This document shows, one piece after another, positions 1 through 10,555 of a stretch of DNA of 64,000 bases (position 1 is the stretch's first letter; the number at the start of each line of letters is the position of its first letter). The notes under the pieces are model-generated. The model did no database searches, was not told where the DNA came from, and was given only the letters and a program-made list of their open reading frames with translations. The stretch spans positions 29,286,833 through 29,350,832 of the forward strand of contig NC_087062.1 of NCBI RefSeq assembly GCF_963678635.1. The letters run 5' to 3'. This DNA comes from Symsagittifera roscoffensis (taxonomy: Eukaryota > Xenacoelomorpha > Acoela > Convolutidae). The position numbers and the translations under genes were made by a program.

Positions 1-398
1 ATAGATTGAAGCATAAGTAAAGAAACGAATCTGAAACTTAGAGCAACATAAAAGGAGCATTGCGACCATGATTTCATTAAGAACCATCAGTAAAAAATTC
101 TGTTTTTGTAAGAATATTTTAAAAAGTTTCTGATGATGATCGGTTCAAAAACAGCCTAAGACAAAAAATTAAGGCATTTTTATAAGCAACAGTAACTATA
201 ATAGAGAAATGCGACCATGATTTGATTTAAGATGATCAGTAAAAAATTTGTTTTTTTTTGCCCATTTTTTTTGCAAAATTTAAATAATGAGGCAGAAACA
301 AGCAAATAAATCCGAAGAAAGGAGCAACATAAAAAGGAATTGATTAAACTACAAATCACCAGTTAAAATCACTATTTTGTAACTAAAACTATTGTATT
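1..398. repeat. Short tandem repeat, about 130-150 bp period
   Basis: No gene is visible. Phrases such as gcgaccatgattt and atcagtaaaaaatt recur near 65-95 and 211-243, and gagcaacataaaa recurs near 41 and 302. This suggests two to three diverged tandem copies that end where the hAT-like element begins. Confidence 0.5.
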
Positions 399-1820
399 CA
401 GGGGCGGATCTAGGATTTTCTCGAGGGGGGCGGATTTTCAAAAAATTTTCCAAAATTTTGACGACCTTTTTTTTTTTTTTTTAGGTCCATCAAATTGATT
501 TTTCGAGGTCTCTCAAAGCACTGTTTTGCCCCTATTTTGGCTAAATTTTCTGCTAAATTTTCTGCTAAATTTAGGCAAATTTTTGAAAAACAGCCAAAAA
601 AGCCGTTTTTGGGCACTTTTTGAAAAATTTTGACAAAAAAAAAATCGCGGTATTTTTGGCGCGCGCTCCCCCTCAAAGTTGGTATATATTGGCGCCTAAG
701 GCGCCATTAGAAAAAGTTTAGGGTCGGTCAACCAAAAATGGAATTCTGAAAAAGTATCAAAGGGGGGACCCTTTGGGTCGGCAGGGGGTCGAATCCCTGA
801 GGGGAAGGCGTCCGCCCCCCCCCCCTAAATCCGCCCCTGATACAGGTGTTTCCGATATAATTTTCAAATTGAAGTCAAACTTTTTATTAACTTCTTCAAC
901 TGAGGTAATGAAATTTGATCCAAACAAACGTTGTTTTTCTAGAATTATGAATTTCGCAAGAGCGTACAACTAACAAAAACTCATCCTTCCAATGACATAT
1001 CAAATTGAGCGGTAGGTGTTTTTTTGTTTTTGACTATTGCCATTTTACTGACCAAGTGGCACGTAAATGACTGACTGTATAAGCAAATTAACCTGAGATT
1101 TTAAGCCTAATTTTTCATGAATACAATTGGTATTCATGAAAAATTAGGCTTAAAATCTCAGGTTAATTTGCTTATACAGTCAGTCATTTACGGGCCACTT
1201 GGTTAGTATAATGGCAATAGTCAAAAATAAAAAAAAACCTACCGCACAATTTGATATGTCATTGGAAGGATGAGTTTTTGTTAGTTGTACGCTCTTGCGA
1301 AATCCATAATTCTAGAAAAACAACGTTTGTTTATATCAAATTTCATTACCTCAGTTGAAGAAGTTAATAAAAAGTTTGACTTCAATTTGAAAATTATATC
1401 GGAAACACCTGTATCAGGGGCGGATTTAGGGGGGGGGGGGAGCGGACGCCTTCCCCTCAGGGATTCGACCCCCTGCCGACCCAAAGGGTCCCCCCTTTGA
1501 TACTTTTTCAGAAATCCATTTTTGGTCGACCGACTCTAAACTTTTTCTAAAGGCGCCTTAAGCGCCAATATATATCAACTTTGAGGGGGAGCGCGCGCCA
1601 AAAATAACGCGATTTTTTTGTCAAAATTTTTCAAAAAAGTGCCCAAAAACGGTTTTTTTTTACTGTTTTTCAAAAATTTGCCTAAATTTAGCAGAAACAG
1701 TGCTTAGGAAAACCTCGAAAAATCAATTTGGTGGACCTAAAAAAAAAGGTCGTTTAAGTTTTGGAAATTTTTTTGAAAATCCGCCCCCCCCCCCCTCGAG
1801 AAAATCCTAGATCCGCCCTG
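399..1820. mobile_element. Composite hAT-like foldback, 1.4 kb palindrome
   Basis: The left arm (399-1124) is an almost complete reverse complement of the right arm (1130-1820), with a 5-base centre (aattg). Each arm holds one copy of a short non-autonomous element, at 399-839 and 1415-1820, bounded by CAGGGGCGGATYTAGG termini, plus about 285 bp of shared flanking DNA. There is no transposase. The right copy is flanked by a perfect 8-bp direct repeat ACCTGTAT (1407-1414 and 1821-1828). An 8-bp target duplication with CAGGG ends is typical of the hAT superfamily. The left outer edge lacks this duplication, so the palindrome probably formed by inverted duplication of an inserted element. Confidence 0.85.
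1415..1820. mobile_element. hAT-type MITE with target duplication ACCTGTAT
   Basis: This is the right-hand member of the composite palindrome. It starts CAGGGGCGGATTTAGG, ends in the complement of CAGGGCGGATCTAGG, and has G/C homopolymer runs just inside both ends. The octamer ACCTGTAT lies immediately outside each end. Related copies sit at 399-839, 18354-18742, 19316-19682, 45260-45500 and 52308-52600. Confidence 0.85.
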
Positions 1821-1947
1821 ACCTGTATAACTCGCTTAATGAAAATAATGAAGTTTAAAAAGGAAATTTTCTTGACTAATTTAGAAGTTAGAATAGTTAT
1901 ATGGACTTAAAAGCAGGTCCTGATTATTTTTTCTACGTTTTTTAAAG

Positions 1948-2580
1948 GAGCCCCATTTGGTTAACCCATCCCGTTTGAGCTCATACGATATTAATAGAAA
2001 AACTAGGAAATCTGCTTGCTTTAGAGGACAGAGCAGACATCAAGCAACTTTCACACTGGCCAGTTGGACTCAAGTTCTTTCAGTTTTTGTTTTTATTTTA
2101 TCTCAACTTCAATTCGTTTCATGCCGATTCGGGTCCGACTTTGCTCCTTCGTATCTCTACGACATCGAGAAGAACAATTATGACGTAGTCAAGTGCTGTT
2201 TCGACAACCGAATCCCAAAATACTGTCTCAAAATGTGCGACGGGAAAACACAGAGTTTCAGCAGTCGCGATATTTGCCGAGGGGCTTACGAGGATATTCG
2301 GAAATTGTGCTTCATTGGCCCATCTTCCGATGAAAACTATTATAATGGCAACGAAAATTATAAACCATCAAGCAATATCAAATTATACGATCCATTCGAA
2401 GCCAATGATGGCGGAAGTGAGTTTCGGAGTGATCAAAATGTGAACAAAGTTCAACTTTATTTTCCACAAAATGAAAAATCGAAGAATCAAAAAGATCTAG
2501 CGGGTGTTATTGCGACAAATTATAATTGGTTGATAAGCTTTTTCATGCTGTTTTATTTGTTAGATTTTTGGTTATTCTAA
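1948..2580 (+). CDS. Secreted/GPI-type protein with nematode DB-like cysteine module (terminal exon)
   Basis: The frame is open from 1924 to the stop at 2578-2580 (about 210 codons from 1948) but has no ATG before the cysteine module. This is therefore probably a last exon entered at a 3' splice site such as tttttaaag just before 1948. It encodes a hydrophobic stretch (SVFVFILSQLQFVSC) that looks like a signal peptide. Next comes a module with adjacent Cys codons at 2194-2199, Cys at 2224-2226 and 2236-2238, and two later Cys (ICRG and KLCF). CC-x10-C-x3-C is the core spacing of the nematode DB module (Pfam DB), a domain of unknown function on extracellular proteins. A hydrophilic Asn/Ser/Glu-rich region follows, then a C-terminal hydrophobic tail (WLISFFMLFYLLDFWLF) suggestive of GPI anchoring. 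The first exon is not identified. The DB assignment is pattern-based. Confidence 0.72.
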   Translation, partial: EPHLVNPSRLSSYDINRKTRKSACFRGQSRHQATFTLASWTQVLSVFVFILSQLQFVSCRFGSDFAPSYLYDIEKNNYDVVKCCFDNRIPKYCLKMCDGKTQSFSSRDICRGAYEDIRKLCFIGPSSDENYYNGNENYKPSSNIKLYDPFEANDGGSEFRSDQNVNKVQLYFPQNEKSKNQKDLAGVIATNYNWLISFFMLFYLLDFWLF

Positions 2581-4700
2581 ATTTTGTCAAATTTATGATG
2601 AACGGTCGTGTTAGGTGCAGATTTGGGGCAGCAATTTCATCGTAAAGAAAAATCGATTCCAGCCCCAAATTTAACAACGAAATTAAAAAATCCAAAAGAT
2701 GCCAAAAATTTGAATGCTTTGTATTTTTACTGGTCAAATATAGTTTTGTATAACTTATTTGTATGTTTTTACATTGTTTTGATTCCAGTTCAATTGCATA
2801 GTTTGTTGCACATTTTCAGCCCTTATTTTTAGACAAATGCATTAGTCTAGATAAGAGTATTTTGCTGGAGATATCTCCCAAGAACTATCTATAGTCGTAG
2901 GTCCCTAGAAAGTTTGTGCTCGTCCGCCAGATGTTTTGTTTTTATGGCAAACATGATAAGATAAACTAGGCTGTGCCCGTTTTTGAGCAGTTTAGTAAAA
3001 TCATTCTGTCTTCCTTAGTAAAACGATTCCGTCAAAAGCTGAAAAAAAAATTCTCTTCAGCATTTGTGACTATTTCTTCTCGGCGTAATTTTCGGATCTA
3101 ATTTTTGTGGTTTATGTCCTCAAATATATGCTTGTCGTGGTTGATTATTGGACCAATTTTGACAATTGAAATTACAGTTTACGCTTTCAGCTTTTTTGTT
3201 ACTACCAATGAAAATTTTTTTAAAAAAAATTCATCAAAAAACTTGAATATTGAGTGTTATCCAAAGCCAGTAAAATGGCATGTGGAACACTCAGAGTTTG
3301 TAATGATACGTGGTTTTTTTTGTCAAAAATGTTGTTTTCTTATTGGTCATTTTGAACTTTTTCAAAATTGACCAATAAGAAGCGATGCGCAAAGTGAGCG
3401 CAAAGTTATAACAAATTTAGTTTGTGTTTTTTTTGAGAAATTACGAAATTTGAAAAATTTCAATTTGGCAAAATTTGGCTAATTGAAAGCGCTTGAACTT
3501 TCATTTTATAGATATAAATTTTTTTCCGACGTAGAAATGTATCGAAACTGAAACAAAGCATGGCAATTGATTCAAAAACTGACTGTACTCAAAAATATCA
3601 CACTTAAATTCTGGCAGTTTTTTGGGCAGTCCGAAGGTAAGAACAATATATCTTAAGGCAAAGTTTGTAATAGCAACAGATCATAAAGCCGTCACATCAG
3701 CATTAGATGGTAATTGATTTTTCAAAAGTTGCCGAACTCGGTTAACTCGATGGATTGATAAATTACTACCCTGTCATATAAAAATTCACCAAAAGCAGTT
3801 ACTTAAAAAATTGAAAAAAAGAACTCGAAAAATATTCAGAAAAATCCGGGAATTGGAACGAGAATTTACTGGGAAATAGATTAAAACACGAAAGTCAAGA
3901 AGTGAACTTGATAGACCCAAAATGGAATAGAACGATTGAAAAACGTCAAAGCGGCCAATCGGAATTTGAAAAAGTCGCAGAAAATTTTCGAAGGACAACC
4001 CGTTTGGGAATCAAATGGCTGTGGTCGAAGGCTGTTCCCTAGTGGACAGCAGTACCGATCCAAGTTAAGCCAGTCGCAATGAACTGGATTCACAGAGGAC
4101 ATCCACACAAGATGCATTGCTGAACGTGTCTTACTACCTGATTTGGCCTCTTATACAAAAAGACATAGTAAACTTGGCGGAGCAGAGTACAAATTACGGG
4201 GTGAGAATCTAAATACATAACCGCTAAATTTTCTGCTAAATAATTACAACTGCTTACGCAGCTGGGACAGCTAGACCTATGAAAAGCCATAAAAAGGAGG
4301 AAAAAAGTTAACTCGTAGCAAAAGATTTCAAAATTTCCTTCGGTGAAGTCACAAAATAAACGGGCGGTAAATGTACAAAAAAAGTTTTTGAGTACATATA
4401 TCGGCTTACACGGGATTCCAGCATCAATAAAAAACATACAGTTCTCAGCTTGTTAGAGAAAAACAATGAAAAAAAAAATCTTGTTTGTTAAAAAATGGGG
4501 ATGCGGCATAAAACAATCAGAAAAATAATAAGAAGGAGACGGGTAGTGATGCGACTTGGCGAGCACCATAAATTCAATAAACTGATATGCAGTACAATGA
4601 TCAGCACGTGAAAAGAACCCAGCAGAAAACAACACAGAAAAGGTTGTCTGATGAACATTTTTAAAGACTTCAAAAGTGAGTTTAAGATTATCAGTGATAA
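2581..4700. other. Non-coding, AT-rich; no recognised gene
   Basis: Only short ORFs without recognisable motifs. From about 3880 to 4450 the plus strand becomes A/G-rich with many near-open segments, which may be the outer part of the retroelement relic described next, but I could not match it to a domain. Confidence 0.4.
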
Positions 4701-4719
4701 ATTTATACTTAATTCTGAT

Positions 4720-5530
4720 CTAGTTGCAGATACTGATTTTACGAATGAAAGTTTTCAACAAAAATAAAAATATGCTACATCGAAGGAAATGGAGTGAGGG
4801 GAGGACTGATTCTGGCAGTCAAACAAGAAAAACCGAACACGGCGGGAGCCAACAATTTTGGCCCGAGAACTCCAGAACAGACAACCATGAAGACAGCAGA
4901 AAAGAAGCCAACGGCACAAAACGCGAGAAGCACAGAAGCTTTACAAGCAACAGGAAAAAGAGGAAGAGATCAAGAAGAAGGATAGGAAGAAGCGGCAATG
5001 AGTATTCCGAAGTAAGGGACAAGTAGTTTAACTTCAAAAACATATCAGCGAAGCAGAACTAATCTAAATTAGAAAAGCCGAAGGCAAAACAAGTCCAGAG
5101 GAAATCATCATTGCTATAAAACCAAGAAATTCCGGTTACGGAATGGTATGAAGTAGCGGACGGACCAAGTACTCAAAAGTAGAGACGAAATCGCGTTTCA
5201 TGTTGAACATAAGGAGAAAGGGGATTGCAAATACGACCCACTGCCAGGTTTTTTGGACGACTCCAGTCAACACGACGCTAAAGTTAGAAGTACGCGCCCG
5301 AGCGAAAACAAAGAACCTCAAAGATTCGGAGGTTGATTCAAGCTCTCAGTGAAAAGTTTACTGAAAAAGGCACTAGAAACGTATCGGAACCAATTGGTAA
5401 ATTTCTTAGAGGGAACCTAGCGACCAATCGAAACACTAGAAACGTTGCTAGAGCTTCATTTGTTTTGACGGATTTTTGGAAATACTTCGTTAGATCCGTA
5501 GATACTACAAAATCCGAGTTGTAAAGTGAA
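4720..5530 (+). pseudogene. Decayed ORF, possibly LINE ORF1/gag-like
   Basis: Overlapping plus-strand open segments (4724-5026, 4794-4985, 5333-5524) can be read through frame changes as a Lys/Glu/Arg-rich coiled-coil-like stretch. They continue into a segment reading ISEAELI, RKAEGKTSPEEIIIAIKPRN and SGYGMV. Base composition (A and G rich, T poor) differs sharply from the surrounding AT-rich DNA. This resembles the nucleic-acid-binding first ORF of I/R1-type LINEs, but no zinc knuckles are visible. It may belong to the same family as the RNase H relic near 11 kb. Alternatively it is low-complexity sequence. Confidence 0.33.
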
Positions 5531-6330
5531 TTCGGTTGAAAAAAAGATGGAAGTAGAATCAGAAAAATGGAAACTCAATTTGAACATTTTTAAAACTGAG
5601 AGTTAAAAATTCTCCTAGCTAATATAAAATTTAAAATTATTGAAATTAAAATTTTTACTGTTGACTGGAAAATTTGGTAATGCGCAGGCTGTTCCCTTGA
5701 TGATATTATGCATATGTACATATTTAACTGTAACGTATTTATATTATTGTACCAAAGTACCTTTTTTTTCTAAATTGGATAACTTTATGAATTAAGTGTC
5801 AATCATCACAGTATCTGAAATTCAAAACGTGGTTTTCAACGTGATTTGATTGTTCTTCATTTTTTCCGAATTCTTACCGGTGATTTTGTTTTCAAATTTC
5901 GAAATTCGAAAAACGTTTAAAATTTTCAATCAATTTACTTGGTTTTTCGGTTTACTTGTTCTTTTACTTTTTGCAAGTGTCTGTTGGTTATACCTTACAA
6001 GAGATTCTGCGACACAAAAGTTTCAAAGTTGCTCGACGCTAGCGGAGTGAAACTCAGTTGCAGTAATTTCAGCTTAAAAACATGAAAAATTAGTGGAAAT
6101 AAAGATTTGATGAACATCCTATTTACTCATTAACAGTCATACCTACTCAGATTATCACAATCATATTTATTTTCCACTCTTCGAGAATGGTCAGAACAAT
6201 AATTACTTGTTTAAAAAATGGGGCGGAGTTTTCATATGTTCCATCTATGCTTCATTTGGACAGGTCCCAGTAAACAATTTGGTCAAATTTCGGAACATCT
6301 TTTGTTCTAGAATTATAGCCGAGAGGAATC
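5531..6330. other. Non-coding; no recognised feature
   Basis: AT-rich sequence with short ORFs only. It grades into the GTTCC-rich repeat field. Confidence 0.4.
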
Positions 6331-6339
6331 ATTTTCAGA

Positions 6340-7670
6340 GCGTGCATGAAACAGTTCTGGAACGTGCCTGGAACGTTCCAAAAACCGACACGACACGTAG
6401 ATTGTCGGCTTTTTGAGCGCTCGAATCTGATTGGACACGACAATTAGCACGCAGAACATTTTGGAACACTTCTGGAACACTGTTCTCGGAACGTTCCAGA
6501 AACGTTTCGTAAGGTCTCAGCCGGGAACGAGAAACAGTTTGTCAATTGTGTTTCACTGGAAAATCTTCAATGTTCTAAGAATGTTCCAAAAACGTTTTAG
6601 ACATGTTCTCAGTTTGTTACTTGTGTTTCACTGGAAAATCTTCAATGTTCTAAGAATGTTCCAGAAACGTTTCAGACACCTTCTCAGTTTGTTTCAGCTG
6701 AAGCAGATGCTGAAAGAGGAAATCAAGTGTTATCCGGCAAAGAAACGTTCACGATGTGCCCTGGAGCTTGTGATGGAGCCCTCAGTCATTGCTCTCTTTC
6801 GGTACCCAAGGCAACCACCACTTCCTTCGAATGCTTCGAGAGAACAACATTAGCTGCGATTATAATCAGTGCAAATTAGACTGATGGCATGTCGGCAGAC
6901 GAAACGAGAAAGATGCTGTCACAGTATTTCCGCAAGAACGCTGTCTGCCAATCTGCGACTACCAATGTGCAGACACCTCGGTGACTTTTAGACTGAACTT
7001 TTCATTGTTTCTGTCTTGTTTCGTTTGGTGTTCGTCTTTTTTATAACTTCCGTAGGTTCCAGAACGACTTCAAAACTTTCTCAAAACTTCCTCAGAGAAT
7101 AGGACGAAACATTTCCAAAACATTCCACCATAATGCTCTGGACCTCAGTAGGTTCCAGAACGACTTCAAAACGTTCTCAGAACGTCCTCAGAGAATAGGA
7201 CGAAACAAATCCAAAACATTCCACGATAATACTCCGGCATGTTTCTGAAAAGTTCTTAGTTGTTGAAAGAAACGTTTCCAAAACACTCCAAGATAATGCT
7301 CCGGCAAGTTTCTGAAACGTTCTTGGTTGTTGTTCCAGAATGTTCCGAAAAGGTTCTCCAATTTTGTTCCAAAAACGTTCTTCTGTAATGTTTGTGAATG
7401 TTCTCAGAACATTCCAAGATACATTCCTGGAACATTCTGGAACGTTTCACACAATTTCCATATATGGAAGTAGTCGAAAAGCTAAATGACCGTTCCATTT
7501 TGTTCCAATCAGGTTTTGTAAACTGTTCCACAAGTGTTCCAGGAACGTTCCGGAACGTTCCAACTGCCGAGCTTAACCATGTGAACATACGACATAAATA
7601 ATCGGCGTTCCGACTTCTCAAAATGATTTGGAACGATATGGAACATTCTTGCAACACTTATGGAACACCC
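6340..7670. repeat. GTTCC/GGAAC-rich tandem repeat field with heat-shock-element-like arrays
   Basis: More than 1 kb is dominated by variants of GGAACGTTCC and AGAACGTTC. Clear tandem pairs are a unit of about 79 bp starting near 6535 and 6614, and a unit of about 100 bp starting near 7050 and 7150 with a partial third copy after 7255. Alternating GAA/TTC triplets at 5-bp spacing occur at about 6496 (GAACGTTCCAGAAACGTTTC), 7429 and 7530. ORFs here follow the repeat and are not convincing genes. Confidence 0.75.
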
Positions 7671-7679
7671 AATTGCTTA

Positions 7680-8560
7680 CTGCGGTGTTTCGTGATGCTT
7701 TCAGGGTTTGATAGACCTTGTCGCGCAAAAGTTCGTTATGCGTAGTTCATTTTTTAACCCAGCGAAGGGATAGGTGGGGTAGGTATCAGCTCATTGAATT
7801 TTCAAAAATTGAAGCACACCCTTTTTTAATACCAAATTTTTCGATAGAACCTTCTGAGGTCTGTTTAAGAGCCAATGGTCGCTAAACATCATAAACGCAA
7901 AAACCATGTTCAGAAAATGCCGGAAATTCCCCTCCTGAAACTAAACATTTCGTGGGTGTAACAATTTGCCTATGAGCCGATGATCCTGCGCAATTGGAAC
8001 AAGGATAGCCGAATAATTTTCCAACCATCGTCTTGAAAAAAAAAACATTTTAATTATGTTTTCAATTTAGGATCGTTTTTTTCGACGTGGTGTGATAAAA
8101 CGATCCTAACGAAAAACTAGAGCTTTCGACAGTATTAGAAAAATACGCAAATTGGAGAAAAATTTTTGTAGGAAAATGACTAGAAAATCAAAAAAAAAAA
8201 TTCGCAATTTTTTCAATTTTGTTTCGCAGTTTTTTAAATTTTTGAAGTTTTTGATTCCAAAAAATCGCTAAAATACTGAAAAAAAGTAATTTTCTTCGAG
8301 TAAAAGTAAGTCTAGAGCTAATTTTTTTTTCGAACCGACTCTAACAATTTTAATTTTTATTCATCCGTTTTTCCATTCCCCCCGTTCCGTTATTCTCCCT
8401 CCCCAGAGTTTGCGGCAAAAAATCTAGAAAATGGCGTAGGACATTTTTGAATGTTCTATCGCAACAGCAGCAAAACTGCTCGAATCCTGGCCAAGCCTTG
8501 ACTATTCAGATTTCTCGATATCGTGTATGTATCGATTAGCTGTTACCTTAGTTCACAAGC
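7680..8560. other. Non-coding; small hairpin at about 8078-8110
   Basis: No coding signal. The only structure is a short inverted repeat, taggatcgtttttt paired with aaaacgatccta. Confidence 0.4.
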
Positions 8561-8565
8561 TGACT

Positions 8566-9590
8566 CAGTTTGACTTTCTAACTAGCCATTTTTGACAGAA
8601 TTTTTTCTATCATTCAAAAGGTTTTCTTTCCCTGAGCTTAGATTTAAAAAGATATTTTTGGATGTTAGTTTCTATTCACTGTTAGTCATTTCCTTGAGTG
8701 ATGCTTATCTGCGTTACATCAACGTCAGCTTGGTTATTGATCCACTTATCGTCACAATAATGTTTTTGTTCCGAATTTCGTAAGGACAGTAGCGGAATAA
8801 TTGTGCTCCTGTTGGTTTTTTTCTTATGACAAATTTTGACTTTTTATCTAGCCATTTTTATCGGATCTTTTAAAACTCTTCCGAAAGCTATTGTGGTCCT
8901 GAGCTTAAACTTGAAAAGATATTTTAACTAAGATCATTTTTTGTAAGGCTAGGGGGATTTAAAGATTGCCATTTTGGCCAATTTGGGACAATTAACGCGC
9001 GATAAAATTCACGCTATGAACGAGTGAGCGGAGATTTAATTTGTCTTAGAAATTGTTCCAAAATGGTTGAAGGAAGCTTATTTGTCTTAATTGATTTGTT
9101 ACGAGGAGCAAAATCTATCACTTTGTACTTAATATGGCGTGTGGGGAGATAATTTTGGTTTTGAAAAATCTTAATTTAATTTTTTTTTCGTTTTATTTGA
9201 TTACTTTCAATTTTTTCATTTTTATACTGCTCCCTATAATTTAAAAGGCTGTCGGAAAATTCAGTGCTTTGCCTTGATACGAGCAGGTTTATTGTCTTAT
9301 GCTGTTTGAATAAAAAAAATTACAAAGAAATTAAATTTAGCGTTTTTACAAATTGGTTATGCCGGCAGAACTGTTAATTGAAATCATAATGGTTGATTAA
9401 TAAAAGTTATGGGGGTTTGAAGATTGCCATTTTGGCCAATTTGGGACAATTAACGCGCGATAGATTTCGCACTATGAACGCATAAGGGGAGATTTAATCC
9501 GTCTAAAAATTCGTTACAAATTGGTTGAAAGAAGCTTATTTTCCATAATTGATATGTTACTGGGAGCTAAATCTATCATTTTGGCCTTTT
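8566..9590. mobile_element. Hairpin-ended interspersed repeat, one near-full and two partial copies
   Basis: A copy at 8769 to about 9285 matches the better-preserved copies at 44457 and 50327. They share TTCCGA at the start, then AACTAGCCATTTTT, GATTGCCATTTTGGCC, AATTAACGCGCGAT and GATACGAGCAG at the end. Partial copies lie at 8566-8665 and 9405-9585. There is no ORF, long terminal inverted repeat or poly-A, so it is non-autonomous and of uncertain class. Confidence 0.8.
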
Positions 9591-10550
9591 GAATTTTTTG
9601 AAAACAATATTTTTTGAAGAAAAAAAATGAGATCTAATCAACAAACGCGCAGTTGAAAACCAAATTGTTTTTGAGGACACTGAGACTTTTTTCGATTTTT
9701 TTAGCCTGATTTTTGGTTTAAAAAGGAAAAATTTTATTGTGATACTCAACTTGATGTCCTCAAATTTTTCTTCTTCAATACGGGATAGAAAAAAAAGAAA
9801 CAATTCAAGCTGGATATCGTCACCACTCACTGCAATCATCTGAATAAAACAAAAACAAGTCATAAAAAATACGGTTGAAAGATAAATGTAAGGGATTCAA
9901 CGGTAGAGCTTGCATCGAAAAGAAATGGATTTGCACATAGTTTTTCGGCTTTCCGAAGAAAAAGCAGAAAATCTTTGCTAGGAGTAATTTTTTATTCAAT
10001 CAAACTTTGAAAACAAAATGATTAATTCTTCCAAAAAATAGAACACCTCGAGGAGTTTGATTCCTTGAGAGCTGATTTAAAAACATTTACTTCCAATTGT
10101 CTTCATGAAAGTTTCTGGGTTTATATTTTGCCGCGCTCTGGAGTCGATCTATCATGCGTTACGAAACCAGTTTGAATTGAGGCCAGCTAAATTGTTCGTT
10201 ATATTTTCGTAATATTCAAAAACTTTCATCTGATGTTCGAAGTAATTCAAATGTTTTGTGTTTTTTTCTATAACAACGACCACTAACGTTGAGATACATC
10301 TAGATTTATCTGAAGGCTAGATAGGAAGGAAAAACGATCAAGTAACCCGTGAACTAAAATATTGTAAAGAATCGTTTATATGTGAATAGATGAAAGACAA
10401 GTCAAAAATCGATGTGGTGATCTTTTATGTAGTGATATTAAGCATAAGTACTTGTCCCGAACTTGACACTGATACACTTCTAATCAAATCAGCTAAAGCT
10501 AAGAACTGCACGCTAAGCCGTACTACAAAAATGCAATACTGAGAAGAGTG
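9590..10550. other. Non-coding; no recognised feature
   Basis: AT-rich sequence. A 95-codon minus-strand ORF at 9576-9863 is low-complexity Phe/Lys-rich and unsupported. Confidence 0.4.
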
Positions 10551-10555
10551 ACTGG

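Noticed and set aside
410-1500. Paired ORFs on both strands (for example 757-969 minus and 1285-1500 plus) encoding nearly the same peptide
   Set aside because: They are translations of the two arms of the hAT-containing palindrome, not genes.
4090-4437. 115-codon Cys/Phe-rich minus-strand ORF
   Set aside because: No regular cysteine pattern, opposite to an A/G-rich plus strand that looks like decayed coding sequence.
6207-7657. ORFs of up to 140 codons in the GTTCC-rich field
   Set aside because: They follow the tandem repeat on both strands and show no domain or codon signal.
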